Below the pieces are notes generated by a model. It worked only from the letters and a program-made list of their open reading frames with translations. It was not told the DNA's origin and searched no databases. Below are positions 44,954 through 53,620 of a stretch of 64,000 nucleotides of DNA, piece after piece. Origin of the DNA: Arhodomonas sp052060015 (GTDB lineage Bacteria; Pseudomonadota; Gammaproteobacteria; Nitrococcales; Nitrococcaceae); NCBI RefSeq assembly GCF_052060015.1, contig NZ_JBPODZ010000001.1:1-64000 (forward strand), given 5' to 3'. The first letter of the stretch is position 1. Each line of letters starts with the position of its first letter. The position numbers and the translations under genes are program-made.

Positions 44954-45224
44954 TGAATGGATAGTCATCGAGAATTAGAGGCGTTTTAAATTAGGAAAAA
45001 GGGCCAAGCGTAAGGGGGATAGGGCTCAGCGGGAGAGGTCACGAACATGATACAAAGAAAGAGAATTTGGGAATGCGTGCGTGTTAGGAAGTTAAGGGGC
45101 GGCGGCTGGAGCCCTGACGTGCATGTGGATACGGGGGTAATACCCGCCGCCTTCCGTGCTTCCACGCAGCGCGCCCCCTAGATCCCGCCCCGCTCCCGGG
45201 CTCTCGCTCCTGGGCCCTCCTTAC

Positions 45225-46340
45225 TTATGCGAGGCTCGCGCGGAAGCGGTGCAGCGCGGCGGCGAAGAACACGACCCCGAGGCCGGCGATGGCGGCGAGG
45301 TCCGGCCAGATGATGGCGGGCCCGGCGCCGCGGTAGAGCACCGCCTGGGCGAAGCGCACGAAGTGGGGTGCGGGCAGGGCCTGCATGAGGTCTTGGAGGA
45401 GCTCCGGCATGGCCTCCATGGGGGTGGTGGCCCCTGACAGTAGGATCATCACCACGAACACGGGGATGGCGAGCAGACCGAACTGCGGCATGGAGCGGGC
45501 CAGGGTAGCGAGCAGTATGCCCAGGGCGGTGGTGGAGAACAGGTATAGTCCCGCCCCGGCAAGGAACAGGCCCACCGAGCCCGCCACGGGGACACCGAGC
45601 CACCACTGCACCACGGCATACAGCGACACCGATGCAGCCAGCAGCACTGCGGCGCCGTTCGCCCAGACCTTGGAGAGCATGATCTCGGTGGCCGTAAGCG
45701 GCATGACCAGCAGATGCTCCAGGGTGCCGTGCTCGCGCTCGCGGATCACCGCCGCCCCCACCAGCACGATGGAGAGGATGGTGATGCTGTTGATCACCTG
45801 CATCACCGCGGTGAACCAGTGTCCCTGGAGGTTGGGGTTGAAGCGCACCCGGGTGAGCAGCTCCACCGGCAGCTCCGTGTCGGGGGTGCCCCGGGCGACG
45901 AAGCGGCGGGTCTCCTCGGTGACGATCTGCTGGATGTAGCGGGCCCCGTTGCCTGCCTGGCTCATGGCGGTGGCGTCCACGTTGACCTGCACGGCCGGTC
46001 GGCGTCCGGCGAGTACATCCGCCTGGAACCGTGGCGGGATGTCCACCACGAAGGTATACCGGCCCGCATCCATGACCCGGTCGATATCCCCCGGAGCAAT
46101 GAGCGCCGGTTCCCGGAAGTAAGGGGGCAGGAACGCGTCGGTGAGTGCCCGCGAGAGCGTGGAGCCGTCCTCGTCGGCGACGGCGATGGAGGCATTGCTC
46201 ACCTCCATCTTCAGGCCCTGGGCGACGGAGTACACGGCGATGCTGAACGCGTAGACGATGAGCACCAGCATCACCGGGTCCCGACGCAGGCTGGCGAGCT
46301 CCTTGAGCCCAAGCCAGAGGACGTTGCGCGCTGCCCGCAT
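45225..46340 (-). CDS. yhhJ: ABC-2 type permease (YhhJ-like)
   Basis: An inner-membrane permease of 371 residues. One N-terminal helix (about 25-42) is followed by a large periplasmic loop (to about 175), then five helices with the ABC-2 motif region GTLEHLLVMPLTATEIMLSK. It pairs with RbbA, whose own C-terminus is a second ABC-2 permease. It starts two bases after the rbbA stop and ends the three-gene operon. The likely role is export of a small hydrophobic compound with the HlyD-type adaptor; the substrate is unknown. Confidence 0.9.
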   Translation of the reverse strand: MRAARNVLWLGLKELASLRRDPVMLVLIVYAFSIAVYSVAQGLKMEVSNASIAVADEDGSTLSRALTDAFLPPYFREPALIAPGDIDRVMDAGRYTFVVDIPPRFQADVLAGRRPAVQVNVDATAMSQAGNGARYIQQIVTEETRRFVARGTPDTELPVELLTRVRFNPNLQGHWFTAVMQVINSITILSIVLVGAAVIREREHGTLEHLLVMPLTATEIMLSKVWANGAAVLLAASVSLYAVVQWWLGVPVAGSVGLFLAGAGLYLFSTTALGILLATLARSMPQFGLLAIPVFVVMILLSGATTPMEAMPELLQDLMQALPAPHFVRFAQAVLYRGAGPAIIWPDLAAIAGLGVVFFAAALHRFRASLA

Positions 46341-46342
46341 GC

Positions 46343-49066
46343 TCAGCGCTCCTGTTCCGGCAGCAGCGCCATGGCCAGCCCCAGAAAGGCCGTCGCGAAG
46401 GCGAGCAGGGCGAGGTATTCGGCGAGCAATGCCGGCATACCCAGGCCCTTGGCGAAGGTGCCGAGGGAAATATCCTGGAACCAGGCGGCCGGGAAGAGCA
46501 GGCCGAGGGCGCGGGTGGCAGGCTCCAACGAGGAGACCGGGGCCAGGAAGCCGGAGAAGTTGACCGCGGGGATGACGCTGATGATCGCGGCGGCGAACAG
46601 TGCCGCCACCTGGCTGCGTACGAATGCGGAGATCAGCAGGCCCAGCGCCGTGGTGGCGGTGACATAGAGCAGCGCCCCCATGGCCAGCGCGGTGACGCTG
46701 CCCTGCACGGGGACGTCGAACAGCGTCACCGCCAACGCCAGCAGGGTCGCGAAGCTCACCATGCCGACGCCGATGTAGGGGAGCTGTTTGCCCAGCAGGA
46801 ATTCCGGGCGCCGTGCCGGGGTGGCGTAGACATTGGTGATGGAGCCGAGCTCCTTCTCCCGGACCACGCCCACTGCCGTGAGCATGGCAGGGACGATCAC
46901 CAGCAGCAGCATGATCACGCCCGGGGTGATGGCATTGGCGCTCTCGAAGGCCTGGTTGTAGCGAAAGCGGGTCTCGATCTCCACCGGTGGCCGGAGGGCG
47001 GCGGCCTCGCGGCGGCCCCGTGCCAGTTCCTGGAGATAGCCGAGATAGACGCCCTCCACGTAGCCCCGGGTGGTCTCGGCGCGGTTGGGCATGGCGCCGT
47101 CCAGCCACACGCCCACCGTGACCGGCTTTCCGGAGAGCAGATCCCGCCCGTAGTCCGGGGGGATGTTCAATGCCACCAGCAGCTCGCCGGAGGCCAGGCG
47201 CCGCTCCAGCTCCGCGAGGTCGGTGATCGGCGGCTGCTCGGCGAAGTAACGCGAGCCACGGAAGTGCTCCAGCAGCGCCCGGCTCTCCGGGGAACGGTCC
47301 CGATCGAGCACCGCGAAGGGCGCATCGTCGACGTCGAAGGAGATCCCGTAGCCGAAGGCGATCATCAGCACCAGCGGGCCGAGCAGGGCAAAGGCCAGCC
47401 GGACGGGGTCGCGCCAGAGCTCCAGGGCCTCGCGCCAGGCGAAGGCGCCGAGGCGCCGCAGGCCTGGCGGTAATCGGGGACCGGCGCCGCCGGCCCTCGC
47501 CTCGCTGTGGGCCGCGGCCCCGGTGCCCGCGGCGGTGGCAGGGGTTTCCCCGATGGCCTTTTCCAGGTAGGCGATGAACGCCCCTTCCAGGTCTTCGCTG
47601 TCCCGCTCCCGACGCAGGTTTTCCGGGTGATCCACCGCCAGTACCCGGCCCGCGTGCATCAGCGAGATGCGGTCACAGCGGGCCGCCTCGTTCATGAAGT
47701 GGGTGGAGAGGAAGATGGTTACCCCCTCCTCCCGGGACAGTCGGATGAGCTCCCGCCAGAAGGCATCCCGGGCCACGGGGTCCACCCCGGAGGTGGGCTC
47801 GTCGAGGATCAGCAGCTCCGGGTCGTGGATCAGCGCGACCGCCAGTGAGAGCCGCTGGCGCACGCCAAGCGGCAGGGCCGCCGGCAGCTGGTTGGCCACG
47901 GCGGTGAGGCGGAAGCGCTCCAGGCTGGCCTGCACCCGTGCCGCCCGATCCGCCGTGGCGAGGTCGAAGAGCCGCGCGTGCAGGGTGAGGTTCTGGCGGA
48001 CGCTGAGCTCCTCGTAGAGCGAGAACGACTGGGACATGTAGCCGACACGCTCGCGGGCGGCCACTCCCGTGCCCACCGGCTCGCCGAGCAACGTCGCCGT
48101 GCCCTCGCTGGCCGGCAGCAGCCCGGTGAGCATCTTCATGGTGGTGGTCTTGCCGCAGCCGTTGGAGCCCAGGAAACCGAAGATCTCGCCGCGGCGGATG
48201 CGGAAGCTCACCCGGTCCACGGCGGTGAAATCCCCGAAGCGCCGGGTCAGATCCCGCGCCTCGATCACCACCGGTGCGTCCTCCCCGGGCGGCTCGCCGG
48301 GCGCCACGCCAGCGCCGTCGCCGCGGGCGCGTTCCGGCAGCAACGCCACGAAGGCGGCCTCCAGCGTGTCGGTGGCCGTTTGCTCGCGCAGCGCCGCCGG
48401 GGCGCCGGTCGCGAGGACCTGGCCGTCGTGGAGGGCCACCAAGTGGTCGAAGCCCTCCGCCTCCTCCATGTAGGCGGTGGCCACGATCACGCCCATCGCC
48501 GGTCGCTCGGCACGGATGTCGGCGAGCAGGCCCCAGAACTGACGCCGTGAGAGCGGATCGACGCCGGTGGTGGGCTCGTCGAGGATCAGCAACTCCGGGT
48601 CATGGATCAGCGCACAGCAGAGTCCGAGCTTTTGCTTCATGCCGCCGGAGAGCTTGCCGGCGGCGCGGCCCGAGAACTCCGAGAGCCCAGTGGCCGCGAG
48701 CAGACGCCGCCGACGCTCGTGGCGCTCCGCCGGCGGTTGCCCGAACAGGCGGCCGAAGAAGTCCACGTTCTCGGCGACGCTCAGGCTGGGGTAGAGATTG
48801 CCGCCGAGGCCCTGGGGCATGTAGGCGATGCGCTCGCACACCCGCCGCCGGGCGCGGGTGCGGGCCATGTCCGTATCCAGCACCCGGCAGGTGCCCCCCT
48901 GGAGGCGGCGTACCCCGGCAATGAGTCCGAGGAGGGTGGACTTGCCCACCCCGTCCGGGCCGATGAGCCCGACCAGCTCCCCGGCCGGCAGCTCGAGACT
49001 CACCCCCTCCAGGGCGGTGGTCCGCCCGTAGCGGTGGCTGACACCGTCAAGGCTCGCCACGTTCAT
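46343..49066 (-). CDS. rbbA: RbbA-type double ATPase fused to ABC-2 permease
   Basis: A 907-residue protein with two nucleotide-binding domains and a C-terminal ABC-2 permease (about 540-907). NBD1 has GPDGVGKST, LSGGMKQK and LILDEPTTGVDP. NBD2 has GSNGCGKTT and LILDEPTSGVDP, but its signature reads LPLGVRQR instead of LSGG, a variant I recall from other RbbA proteins. In E. coli RbbA has been reported to be ribosome-associated; the layout here points to export. It follows the adaptor gene by ten bases and precedes yhhJ by two. Confidence 0.92.
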   Translation of the reverse strand: MNVASLDGVSHRYGRTTALEGVSLELPAGELVGLIGPDGVGKSTLLGLIAGVRRLQGGTCRVLDTDMARTRARRRVCERIAYMPQGLGGNLYPSLSVAENVDFFGRLFGQPPAERHERRRRLLAATGLSEFSGRAAGKLSGGMKQKLGLCCALIHDPELLILDEPTTGVDPLSRRQFWGLLADIRAERPAMGVIVATAYMEEAEGFDHLVALHDGQVLATGAPAALREQTATDTLEAAFVALLPERARGDGAGVAPGEPPGEDAPVVIEARDLTRRFGDFTAVDRVSFRIRRGEIFGFLGSNGCGKTTTMKMLTGLLPASEGTATLLGEPVGTGVAARERVGYMSQSFSLYEELSVRQNLTLHARLFDLATADRAARVQASLERFRLTAVANQLPAALPLGVRQRLSLAVALIHDPELLILDEPTSGVDPVARDAFWRELIRLSREEGVTIFLSTHFMNEAARCDRISLMHAGRVLAVDHPENLRRERDSEDLEGAFIAYLEKAIGETPATAAGTGAAAHSEARAGGAGPRLPPGLRRLGAFAWREALELWRDPVRLAFALLGPLVLMIAFGYGISFDVDDAPFAVLDRDRSPESRALLEHFRGSRYFAEQPPITDLAELERRLASGELLVALNIPPDYGRDLLSGKPVTVGVWLDGAMPNRAETTRGYVEGVYLGYLQELARGRREAAALRPPVEIETRFRYNQAFESANAITPGVIMLLLVIVPAMLTAVGVVREKELGSITNVYATPARRPEFLLGKQLPYIGVGMVSFATLLALAVTLFDVPVQGSVTALAMGALLYVTATTALGLLISAFVRSQVAALFAAAIISVIPAVNFSGFLAPVSSLEPATRALGLLFPAAWFQDISLGTFAKGLGMPALLAEYLALLAFATAFLGLAMALLPEQER

Positions 49067-49076
49067 GCCGACGCCA

Positions 49077-50075
49077 TCATTGCTGCTGTGTCGGTTCCGG
49101 CAGCCGTGGCTCGAGCCTTTCCGGCCACTCCGCCTCCCCGGCGGTGCGGACGTAGCCCATGCCGGGCAGGCCGGTCTTCACCAGTGGCGAATAGCGCTGG
49201 AGCAGCTCCGGCGGCAGCTGGAGCTTGACCCGGAACATGAGCTTGTCCCGCTCCTCCCGGGTCTCCACGTGCTTCGGGGTGAACTGCGCCTCCGAGGCGA
49301 CGAAGCTCACCCGGGCAGGGATGACATACTCCGGGGCGGCATCCAGGACGATGCGTGCCTCGCCGCCGATCTCCAGCCGGCCCGCCGCCCGGGTCGGCAG
49401 GAAGATCGCCATGTGGACATCCTCCAGGTCCAGCATGGTCAGCACCCGGGAACCGCCGGCGAGGACCTCGCCGGGCTGGGCCAGGCGGTATTGGATACGG
49501 CCCGCGGCGGGGGCGTGCAGGGTGTATTCCTCGCGCCGGGCGCGCAGCCGCTCCAGCGCGGAGCGGGCCGCCTCGATGCCGTCCCGGCGGGTGGCCGCCG
49601 CCGCCTCGGCGGCATTGAGCGCGGCGCGGGCGTTGTCCCGGGCGGCGATGCGCTGGTCGAGCTGCTCCTCGGAGGCGTGGCCGCGCTCGTTGAGGGTGCG
49701 CACCCGGGCCAGTTCCCGCTCTGCCAGGGTGAGCTCCGCGCGGCGTGAGGCGATTACCGCCTGCGCCTCCCGGGCCTGTTGTTCGGCCTGCCGCAGCGAG
49801 GCCTCGGCCTGGCGGATCTCCGCGTCGAGCTCCTCGGCGTCCAGCCGGGCCACCACTTGGTCCGCCCCCACCCGGTCCCCCTCGTCGACGGTGACCTCCG
49901 CGAGCCGCCCCGGGTACTTGGTGGCGATGTCGATGCGCTCCGCCTCGATGCGGCCGTTGCCGGCGGCGATACCCGCTGGCAGCTCGTCGCCTTGCAGCTG
50001 CCAGTAGTAGTAACCGCCGGCGGCGCCGGCGAGCAGCAGCACTGCGAGGAGGGGCAGGACGTAGCGCGTCTTCAT
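49077..50075 (-). CDS. yhiI: HlyD-family periplasmic adaptor (YhiI-like)
   Basis: A membrane-anchored adaptor of 332 residues: N-terminal helix (about 7-27), a lipoyl/barrel half (IATKYPGRLAEVTVDEGDRV), a long coiled-coil hairpin (about 85-200, Ala/Arg/Glu-rich), and the second barrel half (YTLHAPAAGRIQYRLAQPGEV). It should bridge the RbbA-YhhJ pump to an outer-membrane channel, which is not encoded here. GGAGCCCCAGCGA precedes the ATG. It is first gene of the operon. Confidence 0.92.
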   Translation of the reverse strand: MKTRYVLPLLAVLLLAGAAGGYYYWQLQGDELPAGIAAGNGRIEAERIDIATKYPGRLAEVTVDEGDRVGADQVVARLDAEELDAEIRQAEASLRQAEQQAREAQAVIASRRAELTLAERELARVRTLNERGHASEEQLDQRIAARDNARAALNAAEAAAATRRDGIEAARSALERLRARREEYTLHAPAAGRIQYRLAQPGEVLAGGSRVLTMLDLEDVHMAIFLPTRAAGRLEIGGEARIVLDAAPEYVIPARVSFVASEAQFTPKHVETREERDKLMFRVKLQLPPELLQRYSPLVKTGLPGMGYVRTAGEAEWPERLEPRLPEPTQQQ

Positions 50076-50228
50076 TCGCTGGGGCTCCTTCCGGGATGGC
50101 GGGCACCGATGCCGGTTCAAAGCATACGCCATCTCTGCTGCGCCGCGTCAACGCGGTGATCAGCCCTTTGGCGACGGTGTTCCGTCACGGCTATGATAGG
50201 GGCTAACGCCACTATCCCGGAGGGCGCC

Positions 50229-50795
50229 GTGTCCGACGTTGCAAGGGAATTGCCGCGACGGCATCGCTATACCGTCGGTGAGCTGCACCGCATGGCCGCA
50301 GCCGGTGTGTTCGGCGGGGACGATCGTGTCGAGCTGATACAGGGAGAGATTATCGACATGGCGCCGATCGGTAGCCGCCACGCGGGCACTGTGGCGCAGT
50401 TCAGCGAGTTGCTGCGCCGAACCCTCGGCGAGCGGGGCTTGGTCTGGGTGCAGAGCCCGCTGGCGCTCGGGGAGTATTCGGCGCCGCAGCCGGACATCGC
50501 CGTGCTGGCCCCCCGGGCCGACTTCTACAAGGAGCACCTTCCCGGGCCAGCCGAGGTATGCCTGGTCATCGAGGTGGCGGATACCACGGTCGCCTATGAC
50601 AGGGACACCAAGCTCCCGCTGTACGCCGACCATGGCATCCCCGAGGCGTGGCTCGTCGACCTCGAGGGCGGGCAGCTCCTGCGCCGGCGTGCCGGGGGAG
50701 AGGACTGCGAATCGGTGGCCGATCTTGAGTCAGTGGTCCTCCCGACGCCGCCCGGTGGCCGGGTGGACCTCAGCGACGTATTCGCTACCCCCTGA
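50229..50795 (+). CDS. Uma2-family (DUF820) restriction-endonuclease-fold protein
   Basis: A 188-residue protein of the PD-(D/E)xK-like Uma2 family. The N-terminus has RYTVGELHRMAAAGVF, then VELIQGEIIDMAPIGSRHA. The nuclease core shows QPDIAVLAPR and EVCLVIEVADTT (D-x-E-V pattern), with TKLPLYADHGIPEAWLVDLEGG. The function is unknown; these genes often occur in mobile or multicopy sets. The GTG at 50229 has GGAGGG four bases upstream; an ATG at 50193 is in frame without a site. It is convergent with the radical SAM gene. Confidence 0.88.
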   Translation: MSDVARELPRRHRYTVGELHRMAAAGVFGGDDRVELIQGEIIDMAPIGSRHAGTVAQFSELLRRTLGERGLVWVQSPLALGEYSAPQPDIAVLAPRADFYKEHLPGPAEVCLVIEVADTTVAYDRDTKLPLYADHGIPEAWLVDLEGGQLLRRRAGGEDCESVADLESVVLPTPPGGRVDLSDVFATP

Positions 50796-50798
50796 AGC

Positions 50799-51899
50799 TC
50801 AAGGGGCGGCGAAGGCCCGCGGGGTCAGCGGCAGCCGACGCGGGCCCCAGCGCCCCGGGCGCTCCTCGAAGACCCCGGCACAGGGCGTCCCACAGGCGCT
50901 GCAGTGGCCTTCCGCATCCAGGTTCCATTCCGAGAGCTGGTACCAGTCCCGGCCGATCAGTCGCTGCCCGCAGTGGTGGCAGTACGTGCTCTGCCCGGCC
51001 TCGTCGTGGACATTGCCGGTATAGGCGTAGCGTACCCCCGTATCGATGGCGATGCGCCGCGCCCGCCTCAGGGTCTCCGGCGGGGTGGGTGGGTGCTCGC
51101 GCATGCGGAAGTCCGGGTGGAAGGCGGTGAAGTGCAGCGGCACCGCCGGCCCCAGCTCAGCGAGGACCCATTCCACCATCGCGCCGATCTCGGCGTCGCT
51201 GTCGTTCTCGCCGGGGATGAGCAGCGTGGTCAGCTCCATCCAGGTGTCGGTGTGGTGGTGGATGTAGCGGATAGTGTCCAACACCGGGGCGAGCTCCGAG
51301 CCGGTCAGGCGCTTGTAGAAGCGCTCGCTGAAGGCCTTCAGGTCGATATTCACCGCGTCCATATGGCCGTAGAACTCCGCCCGCGGCTCAGCGGTGACGT
51401 AGCCGCTGGAGACCGCCACCGCGCGGATCCCCCGCCGGTGGCAGGCCTTCGCGATGTCCACGGCGTACTCGTGGAAGATGATGGGGTCGTTGTAGGTGAA
51501 GGCGATGCTCTGGGCACCGAGCCGTTCCGCCATCTCCGCCACCAGCTCCGGCGAGGCGGACTCCGCCAGGGTGTCCATCTCCCGGGACTTGCTCATGTCC
51601 CAGTTCTGGCAGAACTTGCAGGCGAGATTGCATCCGGCCGTGCCAAAGGACAACACGGCGCTGCCCGGGAGGAAGTGATTGAGGGGCTTCTTCTCGATGG
51701 GATCGACACAGAAGCCCGAGGAGCGCCCGTAGGTGGTGAGCACCATCCGGTCGCCGGCGCGCCCGCGCACGAAACACAGCCCGCGCTGGCCCTCCCGGAG
51801 CCGGCAAAAGCGGGGGCAGAGGTCGCACTGGATGCGGCCGTCGTCGAGTCGGTGCCAGTAATCCACCGGCATGCCGTTCATGAGGTCCTGGTCTTCCAT
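50799..51899 (-). CDS. amrS: AmmeMemoRadiSam system radical SAM enzyme
   Basis: A radical SAM protein of 366 residues. The cluster motif is CNLACKFC (Cys90, 94, 97), with SAM contacts in SFGTAGC and FTYNDPIIF. N-terminal cysteines 25, 28, 32 and 42 form a second possible site. A C-terminal zinc-ribbon-like segment (YCHHCG ... CSACGTPC) could hold another metal. It resembles PflA-type activases. Together with the Memo and AMMECR1 genes encoded on the other side of the 52 kb repeat it makes the AmmeMemoRadiSam set, whose reaction is not established to my knowledge. Confidence 0.93.
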   Translation of the reverse strand: MEDQDLMNGMPVDYWHRLDDGRIQCDLCPRFCRLREGQRGLCFVRGRAGDRMVLTTYGRSSGFCVDPIEKKPLNHFLPGSAVLSFGTAGCNLACKFCQNWDMSKSREMDTLAESASPELVAEMAERLGAQSIAFTYNDPIIFHEYAVDIAKACHRRGIRAVAVSSGYVTAEPRAEFYGHMDAVNIDLKAFSERFYKRLTGSELAPVLDTIRYIHHHTDTWMELTTLLIPGENDSDAEIGAMVEWVLAELGPAVPLHFTAFHPDFRMREHPPTPPETLRRARRIAIDTGVRYAYTGNVHDEAGQSTYCHHCGQRLIGRDWYQLSEWNLDAEGHCSACGTPCAGVFEERPGRWGPRRLPLTPRAFAAP

Positions 51900-52246
51900 A
51901 ACGTATCCAAATGGGATCGACGCTTTCCATTTTCAATCCGTTGAACCAGGGCTCGACTGCCGCAATCTCCGTTACCAGGTGATCGCAGGCGGGCAGATCG
52001 GGAAGTGCTTTTGGTGGGGAGGCAGGAGGCGGGCACGTCGGCACTGGAGACGCTGCAAGCACATCCGTGTGCGCTTGACGGCGCCCGTCCCTGGCCGCCG
52101 ACACTCCGGTGCCGACGTGTCCGCCTCCTGCCTCGTGCCAGGTGCAGATTTCGGAACTGCTCCGGTGCATCCGGCGGCACCGCCGTGCCTCGCCTCGCGG
52201 TCGGATGAAGGGGGAGGATAGGGCTGGTAACAGGAGGTGAACGACC
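51900..52246. other. Intergenic region between divergent AmmeMemoRadiSam genes
   Basis: A 347-base gap, unusually long for this compact stretch. Its main content is the large inverted repeat at 52019-52134 and a smaller stem (CAAGC-ACA ... TGTGCGCTTG) within its loop. I saw no good -10/-35 pair for either gene and no credible coding frame. A strong AGGAGGTGA site precedes the Memo gene. Confidence 0.6.
52019..52134. repeat. 29-base near-perfect inverted repeat
   Basis: Left arm 52019-52047 and right arm 52106-52134 are complementary over 29 bases with two mismatches; the loop is 58 bases with its own small stem. In RNA it would fold into one long hairpin. It could be a miniature transposable element, a structured leader or a protein-binding site. 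No second copy was noticed in the window. Confidence 0.8.
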
Positions 52247-53047
52247 ATGATGGAAACCGAACGCCCCGCCGCCGTCGCCGGCGCCTTCTATTCCGGTGAC
52301 GCGGAATCCCTGGGCCGCGAGGTGGATACCCTACTGGCGCAGGCCCCGGTCGCCGACGGCGCTGCGCCCAAGGCGATCATCAGCCCCCATGCGGGGTTCA
52401 TGTACTCCGGCACCGTCGCCGCCTTGCTCTATGCCCGGCTGAAACCCGTGGCCGACGAGATCCGGCGGGTGGTGCTGATGGGGCCGTCCCATTTCGTCCC
52501 CTTCGACGGCATCGCGGCGCCGGCCGCCGAGCGCTTCCGCACGCCGTTGGGCGCCGTGCCTGTGGATTCGGAGGCCATGGCCGTGGCCCTGGCGCAGCCG
52601 GGGGTGCACACCCTGGATGCCGCCCATGCCCGGGAGCACAGCCTGGAAACCCAGTTGCCGTTCCTGCAGCGGGCGTTGGGCGATTTGCGCATTGTGCCGC
52701 TGGTCACCGGGGGGACCACCCCGGAGCAGACCGGGGCGGTGCTCGAGGCCCTCTGGGGCGGCCCGGAGACCCTGGTGGTGATCAGCTCCGACCTTTCCCA
52801 CTTCCATGATGACACCACCGCCCGGCGGCTGGACCGGACGACGGCGCAGGCCGTGGAGGCGCTGGACGTGGACGCCCTGGACTATGACAGCGCCTGCGGC
52901 CGGGATGCCATCCGCGGCCTGCTCTGGGTGGCCCGTCGCCACGGTGGCCGGGTGCATACCGTGGCCTTGCGTAACTCCGCCGACGCCGGGGCGCCCCCGG
53001 ACCGGGTGGTGGGTTATGGGGCCTTTACCGTGGAGGAGGCGGCATGA
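52247..53047 (+). CDS. amrB: AmmeMemoRadiSam system protein B (Memo family)
   Basis: A 266-residue Memo-family protein with a dioxygenase-like (LigB) fold. Family markers are PAAVAGAFYSGD, ISPHAGFMYSGTVAA, LMGPSHFVPFDG and VVISSDLSHFHDD; the conserved His residues in SPHAG, EHSLETQ and SHF are candidate metal ligands. The function in bacteria is unknown. The ribosome site AGGAGGTGA is excellent. Its stop overlaps the AMMECR1 gene start by four bases. Confidence 0.95.
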   Translation: MMETERPAAVAGAFYSGDAESLGREVDTLLAQAPVADGAAPKAIISPHAGFMYSGTVAALLYARLKPVADEIRRVVLMGPSHFVPFDGIAAPAAERFRTPLGAVPVDSEAMAVALAQPGVHTLDAAHAREHSLETQLPFLQRALGDLRIVPLVTGGTTPEQTGAVLEALWGGPETLVVISSDLSHFHDDTTARRLDRTTAQAVEALDVDALDYDSACGRDAIRGLLWVARRHGGRVHTVALRNSADAGAPPDRVVGYGAFTVEEAA

Positions 53048-53616
53048 GTGGTAGCGGCAACGCAAGCCTTGCCGCCCATCGGGACGCACTGTTCACCCTG
53101 GCGGAGGCGAGCATCGACCACGGGCTGTCCTACGGGCTCCCCCGGTTGCCGGATGGGGAGACCGTGCCGGAGGCCCTGCAGCGGGAGCGCTCCGCGTTCG
53201 TGACCCTGTTCCACGCCGGCGAGCTGCGCGGCTGCATCGGCAGCCTGGAGCCGCGCCGGCGGCTGGCCGAGGAAGTGGCTGCCAACGCCTTCGCCGCCGC
53301 CTTCCGGGATCCGCGCTTTCCGCCGCTGACCGAGCAGGAGCGCCCGGGGTTGTCGCTGAAGATCGAGGTGCTGGGGCCGGCGGAGCCCATCGAATTCCGT
53401 GACGAGGCGGAGTTGCTCGCGCGCCTGCGCCCCGGCGAGGACGGCGTCGTGCTGGAGGCGGTAGGGCGCTCGGCCACCTTCCTGCCCACGGTCTGGGAGC
53501 AGCTCCCGGAGCCGGCGGCCTTCTGGGAGACCCTCAAGCGCAAGGCCGGTCTGCCGCCGGGGTTCTTCGACCCCGGCATGCGCGTATACCGCTATACCAC
53601 GGAGCTCCTCGCCTGA
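53044..53616 (+). CDS. amrA: AmmeMemoRadiSam system protein A (AMMECR1 family)
   Basis: A 190-residue AMMECR1-domain protein with the invariant LRGCIGSLEP motif (about 58-67, containing the strictly conserved Cys), followed by NAFAAAFRDPRFPPLTEQE and LPTVWEQLPE. The function is unknown in all domains of life. The ATGA overlap with the Memo gene implies coupled translation and likely a physical complex. Confidence 0.95.
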   Translation: MSGSGNASLAAHRDALFTLAEASIDHGLSYGLPRLPDGETVPEALQRERSAFVTLFHAGELRGCIGSLEPRRRLAEEVAANAFAAAFRDPRFPPLTEQERPGLSLKIEVLGPAEPIEFRDEAELLARLRPGEDGVVLEAVGRSATFLPTVWEQLPEPAAFWETLKRKAGLPPGFFDPGMRVYRYTTELLA

Positions 53617-53620
53617 GGGC

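Larger units (their letters stand above)
44844..45224. other. AT-rich intergenic region upstream of the diiron gene
   Basis: A 381-base gap between two minus-strand genes. From about 44880 to 45090 the sequence is much richer in A and T than anything else in the window. It holds a sigma-70 promoter, inverted repeats and a repeated CACGAAC heptamer (plus strand 45040-45046, minus strand 44950-44944). From about 45090 to 45160 there is a further imperfect inverted repeat (AAGGGGCGGCGG against CCGCCGCCTT) and a palindrome GGGTAATACCC. I see no credible coding frame. It may be a regulatory region or the scar of an insertion. Confidence 0.6.
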
